Assembly: GCA_014239505.1 (NCBI GenBank)
Contig: JAAZYT010000038.1
Coordinates: forward strand, 1-10,082
Source of the DNA: Fidelibacterota bacterium
Lineage (GTDB): Bacteria; Fidelibacterota; Marinisomatia; Marinisomatales; TCS55
DNA length: 10,082 nucleotides
Reading direction: 5' to 3'
The notes under the pieces were generated by a model. It made no database searches. It had not been told where the DNA came from and saw only the letters and a list, made by a program, of their open reading frames with translations. Position 1 is the stretch's first letter. Each line of letters opens with the position of its first letter. The position numbers and the translations under genes were made by a program. Below, in pieces: positions 6,846 to 10,082 of the stretch.

Positions 6846-8147
6846 ATGAAAAATAAGGAATCCAAAGTACGTCATATTTCAGTATGGACGGCCTCGGCAT
6901 TTGTAATCTCATCCATGATTGGGACAGGCGTCTTCACTAGTTTGGGTTTTCAATTAGTTGATATTCAATCTATCTTTCCATTACTCATGCTATGGGTTAT
7001 TGGTGGAGTTATTGCATTATTTGGTGCAATAAGTTACAGTGAATTAGCTGCTGCTTTACCACGTTCAGGAGGAGAGTATCATCTATTATCAAGAGTAATA
7101 CATCCAGCGGTAGGTTTTGCGGGTGGATTTGTATCTGCTACCGTAGGTTTTTCAGCTCCTGCTGTTCTTGCGGCTATGGCATTAGGAAAATATTTATCAG
7201 CTGTTTTTATTGAACTCGACCCAACCATGGTAGCTTTTTTCGTTATCATTTTTTTTACTCTATTACATTCTTTCTCGATTAAATATGGAACTATTATTCA
7301 GGATACTACAACTGCAATTAAAATTGGATTAATAATCATCTTTATTATTGCAGGTTTCTCTATATCTGACCCTCAACAAATAAACATCTTTCCAATTGCT
7401 GGTGACATGTCCCTTATTCTTAGTTCAGGATTTGCAGTTAGTTTAGTTTGGGTTTCTTATGCTTACACAGGTTGGAATTCTACAGTATATATTGCTGGAG
7501 AAGTAAAGAATCCTCAAAAAAATATTCATAAATCACTACTTATTAGTACTGGTTTTGTTATGATTCTATATGTGTTGTTAAATTTTATTTTTTTGTACTC
7601 AACGCCAATATCACAAATGATAGGTGAAGTTGAAGTTGGGTATATATCAGGGATGAAGATTTTTGGAAGTATGGGAGCTAACATAATAGGAATAGGCATT
7701 GCTATTTTACTCTTATCCACAGTCAGTAGTTATATTTTTATTGGTCCACGGATAACACAGGTCATGGGAGAAGATCATAGTTTCCTTAAGTTTTTGGCAA
7801 TAAAGAATAATAATGATATTCCAATAAATGGTTTTATACTCCAATTTATCATATCGATGCTCTTTATTTATTCCTCATCATTTGAACAGGTCCTTTTATA
7901 TGCAGGGATTACGTTTATAATATCAACAACAGCTACTGTAGTAGGAGTTTTTATTTTAAGAAAACGTGAGCCGAACCTTAATAGGCCCTATAAAGCTTGG
8001 GGGCATCCTTGGACATCTGGGATTTTTATCTTACTAAATATTTGGATTTTATTTTATACTTTTTTAGAGCAACCATTAGAATCAATAATAGGTTTGTCTA
8101 TAGTATTAACTAGTTTGGGTATATATTTTTTTGGAAGAAAGTTCTAA
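6846..8147 (+). CDS. APC-superfamily amino acid permease
   Basis: Secondary transporter of amino acids, likely coupled to H+ or working as an exchanger; substrate not predictable. The 433 residues contain about 12 hydrophobic helices. TM1 carries SSMIGTGVFTSLG (22-34), the unwound substrate-binding loop of APC carriers (GSGIF type). PRSGGEYHLL (72-81) is the conserved stretch between TM2 and TM3. YAYTGWNSTVYIAGEVKNP (205-223) is the TM6 unwound segment plus the E-V-KNP signature seen in LAT-type and other bacterial APC permeases. The end RKREPNLNRPYKAWGHPW (372-389) is also typical. The usual I-P after KNPQ.N is replaced by I-H (227-228). The gene starts 7 nt after the DUF423 stop without a strong ribosome site, so it probably relies on coupling. 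Confidence 0.92.
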   Translation: MKNKESKVRHISVWTASAFVISSMIGTGVFTSLGFQLVDIQSIFPLLMLWVIGGVIALFGAISYSELAAALPRSGGEYHLLSRVIHPAVGFAGGFVSATVGFSAPAVLAAMALGKYLSAVFIELDPTMVAFFVIIFFTLLHSFSIKYGTIIQDTTTAIKIGLIIIFIIAGFSISDPQQINIFPIAGDMSLILSSGFAVSLVWVSYAYTGWNSTVYIAGEVKNPQKNIHKSLLISTGFVMILYVLLNFIFLYSTPISQMIGEVEVGYISGMKIFGSMGANIIGIGIAILLLSTVSSYIFIGPRITQVMGEDHSFLKFLAIKNNNDIPINGFILQFIISMLFIYSSSFEQVLLYAGITFIISTTATVVGVFILRKREPNLNRPYKAWGHPWTSGIFILLNIWILFYTFLEQPLESIIGLSIVLTSLGIYFFGRKF

Positions 8148-8151
8148 TAAT

Positions 8152-8157
8152 AAAGGA
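8152..8157 (+). promoter_or_regulatory. Ribosome binding site of dut
   Basis: AAAGGA, 8 nt upstream of the ATG at 8166, in the 18-nt gap after the permease gene. It fixes the dut start, which also matches the expected N-terminal length of dUTPases. Confidence 0.6.
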
Positions 8158-8165
8158 TTGATATA

Positions 8166-8603
8166 ATGGACCTTAATATTAAACCATTTAATGTTACAGT
8201 TAAGCAAATGTATGAGAATCATGGCCATTTCCATGACGGTGATGCAGGTTTGGATGTTTATGTTGTGAACAAACAAACAATCGATCCAGGAGAAACAACG
8301 TTAATTCATTTGCAAATTGCATGTGAGCCAGCGGATGGAAGACCTTATTTATTGATGCCTCGCTCGAGTATTGCAAAAACTCCATTGAGGATGTGTAACT
8401 CTATTGGTTTAATCGACGGGGGCTATAGAGGAGAGATAATGGCTGTAGTTGATAATATAAAAGATGAAGCATATACGATTGAACCTGGGCAACGACTTTT
8501 TCAATTAGTTGGAATGGATGGGTCGCCTATCCATTTTAATCTAGTAGATGATTTATCTGAGACGACTCGTGGTGCAGGAGGCTTTGGAAGCACAGGTAAA
8601 TAA
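8166..8603 (+). CDS. dut: dUTP diphosphatase (trimeric dUTPase)
   Basis: Hydrolyses dUTP to dUMP and pyrophosphate, keeping uracil out of DNA and supplying dUMP for thymidylate synthesis; cytoplasmic homotrimer. All five family motifs are present in order within 145 residues: motif 1 DAGLDVY (26-32), motif 2 PRSSIAKTPL (65-74), motif 3 NSIGLIDGGYRGE (78-90) with catalytic Asp84 and base-recognising Tyr87, motif 4 PGQRLFQLV (107-115), and motif 5 RGAGGFGSTG (135-144), whose Phe140 stacks on uracil. Length is normal. The surrounding genes are membrane proteins with no phage genes, so this looks chromosomal. It is 18 nt after the permease and likely the last gene of this transcript, though no clear terminator follows. 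Confidence 0.96.
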   Translation: MDLNIKPFNVTVKQMYENHGHFHDGDAGLDVYVVNKQTIDPGETTLIHLQIACEPADGRPYLLMPRSSIAKTPLRMCNSIGLIDGGYRGEIMAVVDNIKDEAYTIEPGQRLFQLVGMDGSPIHFNLVDDLSETTRGAGGFGSTGK

Positions 8604-8670
8604 ATAAATAATTACCTCGTTATACGATTATACATTTAATAACTTAGAATAGTATATTTTTAAGGTAATT
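8604..8670 (+). promoter_or_regulatory. Intergenic leader with an inverted repeat overlapping a ribosome binding site
   Basis: The 67-nt gap before the CsgG-like gene contains AATTACCT (8610-8617) and its exact reverse complement AGGTAATT (8663-8670). The right arm includes most of the AAGG Shine-Dalgarno (8662-8665) and abuts the TTG start at 8671. If paired in RNA, the stem would hide the ribosome site. The loop is 45 nt and AT-rich. A TATATT at 8653-8658 could be a -10 box but has no convincing -35. There is no GC-rich hairpin with a T-run, so no terminator for dut is called. Confidence 0.35.
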
Positions 8671-9906
8671 TTGACTAAAATAAGAAAAATTATATTTTCT
8701 ATATCTAAATTAAAATATCTAAGAGTGCCTCGAACTCTTTTATCATATCTTCTTCTCTTTATTTTTATTTCTTCATATACTTTTTCTCAAGGAGTAATTC
8801 AGAAAAAAACGCTTGCTGTGCTCGAATTTGACGGGACTGGCGTTCCAGACCAAACTATGCAAGATGTGACTGACCGATTTGCAAAAGAGTATGGTTCATT
8901 TAAAAAAGATCAATTTACTATTATCAACAGAGCGCAAATGCGAAAGACTCTGCAAGAACAAAATCTGAGAGTATATGGATGTTCTTCTTTTAATTGTGGG
9001 ATTGAAGCGGGTAAAGCTTTAGATGTTGATTATATTGTAATTGGTTCTCTAATAAAGAATGGCCCTGTATATAGTTTAAAATCGCAATTAATTGATGTAA
9101 AACGTTCAAAGACAATTAGTCGTGCTGACTATGATAATATTATAGGCGATATAATTTCAATTATGTCAAAAGAAGTAAAAAAAGCTGCTGCATATCTAGC
9201 TTCTGCAAAGATTGAAGTAGAATTTGTTGAAAATAAAGTTGAAGAAACTCAACGAAAACTCATTATTTTACCTGTTGAAATCACATTAGACCAATCTTTT
9301 GAACAGGAAAAAATTACTTCATTGATGAATGAATGGATTCGTGGCGAGGTGACATTTTCAAAAAAAGCAAAGCTTGTTGATTTTGAAATTGAAAAGAAAA
9401 TCATGGGAAAAGAAGAGTTTAAGAATGGTGTTATGTCAAACCAAGTTGCAAAAAATATTGGATTACAGAATGATGTGACGCATGTTATCACCTGGACACT
9501 TCGTATCACAAAATTAGAATCAAGTTTTATATTAAATCATTTTAGCATAGTGGATAAGCCAGAAACAATTCCTAAAGAAGATTGGCTAACGGGTGGCTTG
9601 AGAGTCCGATTTAAGACTAAAAATGATTTAGATCTTATGAAAATGAGTGTGAGAAAATATACATGGCCAGTACTCGGTGCTTCACCACCAGTAGGTCGTT
9701 TTCCTGAAGATGGATTTTTTGCACGTATGTGGTTTAAGATTAAAAATGCAATTGATAGTTTTTTCTTCTATATAGAAAACATGTATGGAATGACCGCAGT
9801 AATTATCATTTTATTATTGTTGTCAGGATTTGGATTGTTTTTAGGTAATAAGGCTTTACAAGGCGATGATCCTGGGCCAGAAATTGGATTTCCTCCCGAT
9901 TACTAA
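8671..9906 (+). CDS. Secreted or membrane-anchored protein with two CsgG-like domains
   Basis: I do not recognise a named gene. The 411-residue product has a long N-terminal signal (hydrophobic 22-37, then TFSQ, cleavage likely Ser39/Gln40). Residues 46-150 follow the pattern of the CsgG-type alpha/beta domain of envelope proteins: KTLAVLEFDGTG, a helix, FTIINRAQMRKTL, GCSSFNCGIEAGKALDVDYI and GSLIKNGPVYSLKSQLIDV, with a Cys pair at 104 and 109. Residues 195-297 repeat the fold in diverged form (KLIILPVEIT, AKLVDFEIEKKI, VAKNIGLQNDVTHVITWTLRI). A transmembrane segment near 374-392 is followed by a short Pro/Gly/acidic tail. The start is TTG with AAGG 5 nt upstream; no ATG occurs before residue 63, and GTG at 8725 is the alternative. 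There is no lipobox, unlike true CsgG. It may assemble in the envelope with the protein encoded 3 nt downstream; role unknown. Confidence 0.75.
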   Translation: MTKIRKIIFSISKLKYLRVPRTLLSYLLLFIFISSYTFSQGVIQKKTLAVLEFDGTGVPDQTMQDVTDRFAKEYGSFKKDQFTIINRAQMRKTLQEQNLRVYGCSSFNCGIEAGKALDVDYIVIGSLIKNGPVYSLKSQLIDVKRSKTISRADYDNIIGDIISIMSKEVKKAAAYLASAKIEVEFVENKVEETQRKLIILPVEITLDQSFEQEKITSLMNEWIRGEVTFSKKAKLVDFEIEKKIMGKEEFKNGVMSNQVAKNIGLQNDVTHVITWTLRITKLESSFILNHFSIVDKPETIPKEDWLTGGLRVRFKTKNDLDLMKMSVRKYTWPVLGASPPVGRFPEDGFFARMWFKIKNAIDSFFFYIENMYGMTAVIIILLLLSGFGLFLGNKALQGDDPGPEIGFPPDY

Positions 9907-9909
9907 ATT

Positions 9910-10082
9910 ATGAGAAAATATTTATTTAATAAGTTTATTTTCTCTTTTTTACTATTTTTATCTTTTGATTTATTATTCTCTCAGACACAAATATTAACTG
10001 ATATTGATGGTGAAGCAGCTGGTGATTATTCAGGTTATAAGGTTGCTATTTCTGATGATGGGACTCGTATAGCAATTGGTGG
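9910..10082 (+). CDS. Secreted protein with an FG-GAP/propeller-like repeat, N-terminal part, cut by the right edge
   Basis: My translation from the ATG at 9910 gives 57 complete codons before the window ends. Residues 1-24 form a signal peptide (MRKYLFNKF, hydrophobic core, LLFSQ), with likely cleavage between Ser24 and Gln25. The mature start continues to GEAAGDYSGYKVAISDDG (34-51) and then TRIAIGG. This resembles the repeated GD.sG..vaiS.DG.rvAiG unit found in large bacterial secreted proteins with FG-GAP or WD40-like beta-propellers. Only one repeat is visible, so size and anchoring are unknown. It begins 3 nt after the CsgG-like gene and is almost certainly co-transcribed with it. The codon pattern and signal leave little doubt that it is a gene; the fold call is tentative. 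Confidence 0.7.
   Translation, partial: MRKYLFNKFIFSFLLFLSFDLLFSQTQILTDIDGEAAGDYSGYKVAISDDGTRIAIG

Noticed and set aside
7526..7720. Open minus-strand frame within the APC permease
   Set aside because: Antisense to conserved membrane helices; no supporting signals.
8200..8385. Open minus-strand frame within dut
   Set aside because: Antisense to the dUTPase motifs, His/Leu-rich low-quality translation, no independent support.
8166..8603. dUTPase as evidence of a prophage
   Set aside because: No phage structural, integrase or replication genes nearby, and the gene lies in a chromosomal-looking string with matching base composition.
8604..8670. Rho-independent terminator after dut
   Set aside because: The only inverted repeat is AT-rich with a 45-nt loop and no adjacent GC stem followed by a T-run; it fits a leader structure better, if it is real at all.
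9249..9509. Open minus-strand frame within the CsgG-like gene
   Set aside because: Antisense to the second alpha/beta domain, with no start signals.

Overview
The window is AT-rich, densely coded bacterial DNA with 11 protein genes, two of them cut by the window edges. I see no rRNA, tRNA, CRISPR array, insertion sequence or phage gene. Outer-envelope features (a MORN-repeat lipoprotein, a CsgG-type secreted domain, signal peptides ending in Ser-Gln) together with an unfused three-subunit transhydrogenase suggest a Gram-negative bacterium. The Bacteroidota / Fibrobacterota / Marinimicrobia (SAR406) part of the tree would fit, probably a free-living aquatic organism. That placement is an inference from style and not a marker-gene result.

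Left block (1-3756, minus strand, transcribed leftwards): pntAA, pntAB, pntB, msrA and a GNAT acetyltransferase that runs off the left edge. Gaps are 3 to 6 nt, so this looks like one operon. The proton-translocating NAD(P) transhydrogenase links NADH/NADPH balance to the proton gradient. MsrA repairs oxidised methionine with electrons that ultimately come from NADPH, so the first four genes make a plausible redox unit. The GNAT may simply be a passenger.

Centre (3757-3873): a short, very AT-rich divergent intergenic region that must hold the start signals for both directions.

Right block (3874-10082, plus strand): a MORN_2-repeat lipoprotein, an MscS-type channel, a DUF423 membrane protein that overlaps the channel gene by 4 nt, an APC-superfamily amino acid permease and dut (dUTPase). 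After a 67-nt gap come a secreted or membrane-anchored protein with two CsgG-like domains and, 3 nt further on, the start of a secreted protein with an FG-GAP/propeller-like repeat. MscS, DUF423, APC and dut look co-transcribed but have no obvious common pathway.

Most of the window is ordinary housekeeping and envelope content. The points most worth a second look are the absence of both candidate proton-channel histidines in the transhydrogenase, the internal domain duplication in the CsgG-like protein and its coupling to the cut secreted protein, the two-unit super-repeat in the MORN lipoprotein, and the two competing starts of msrA (exported or cytoplasmic). I found no strong evidence for a wholly new system.
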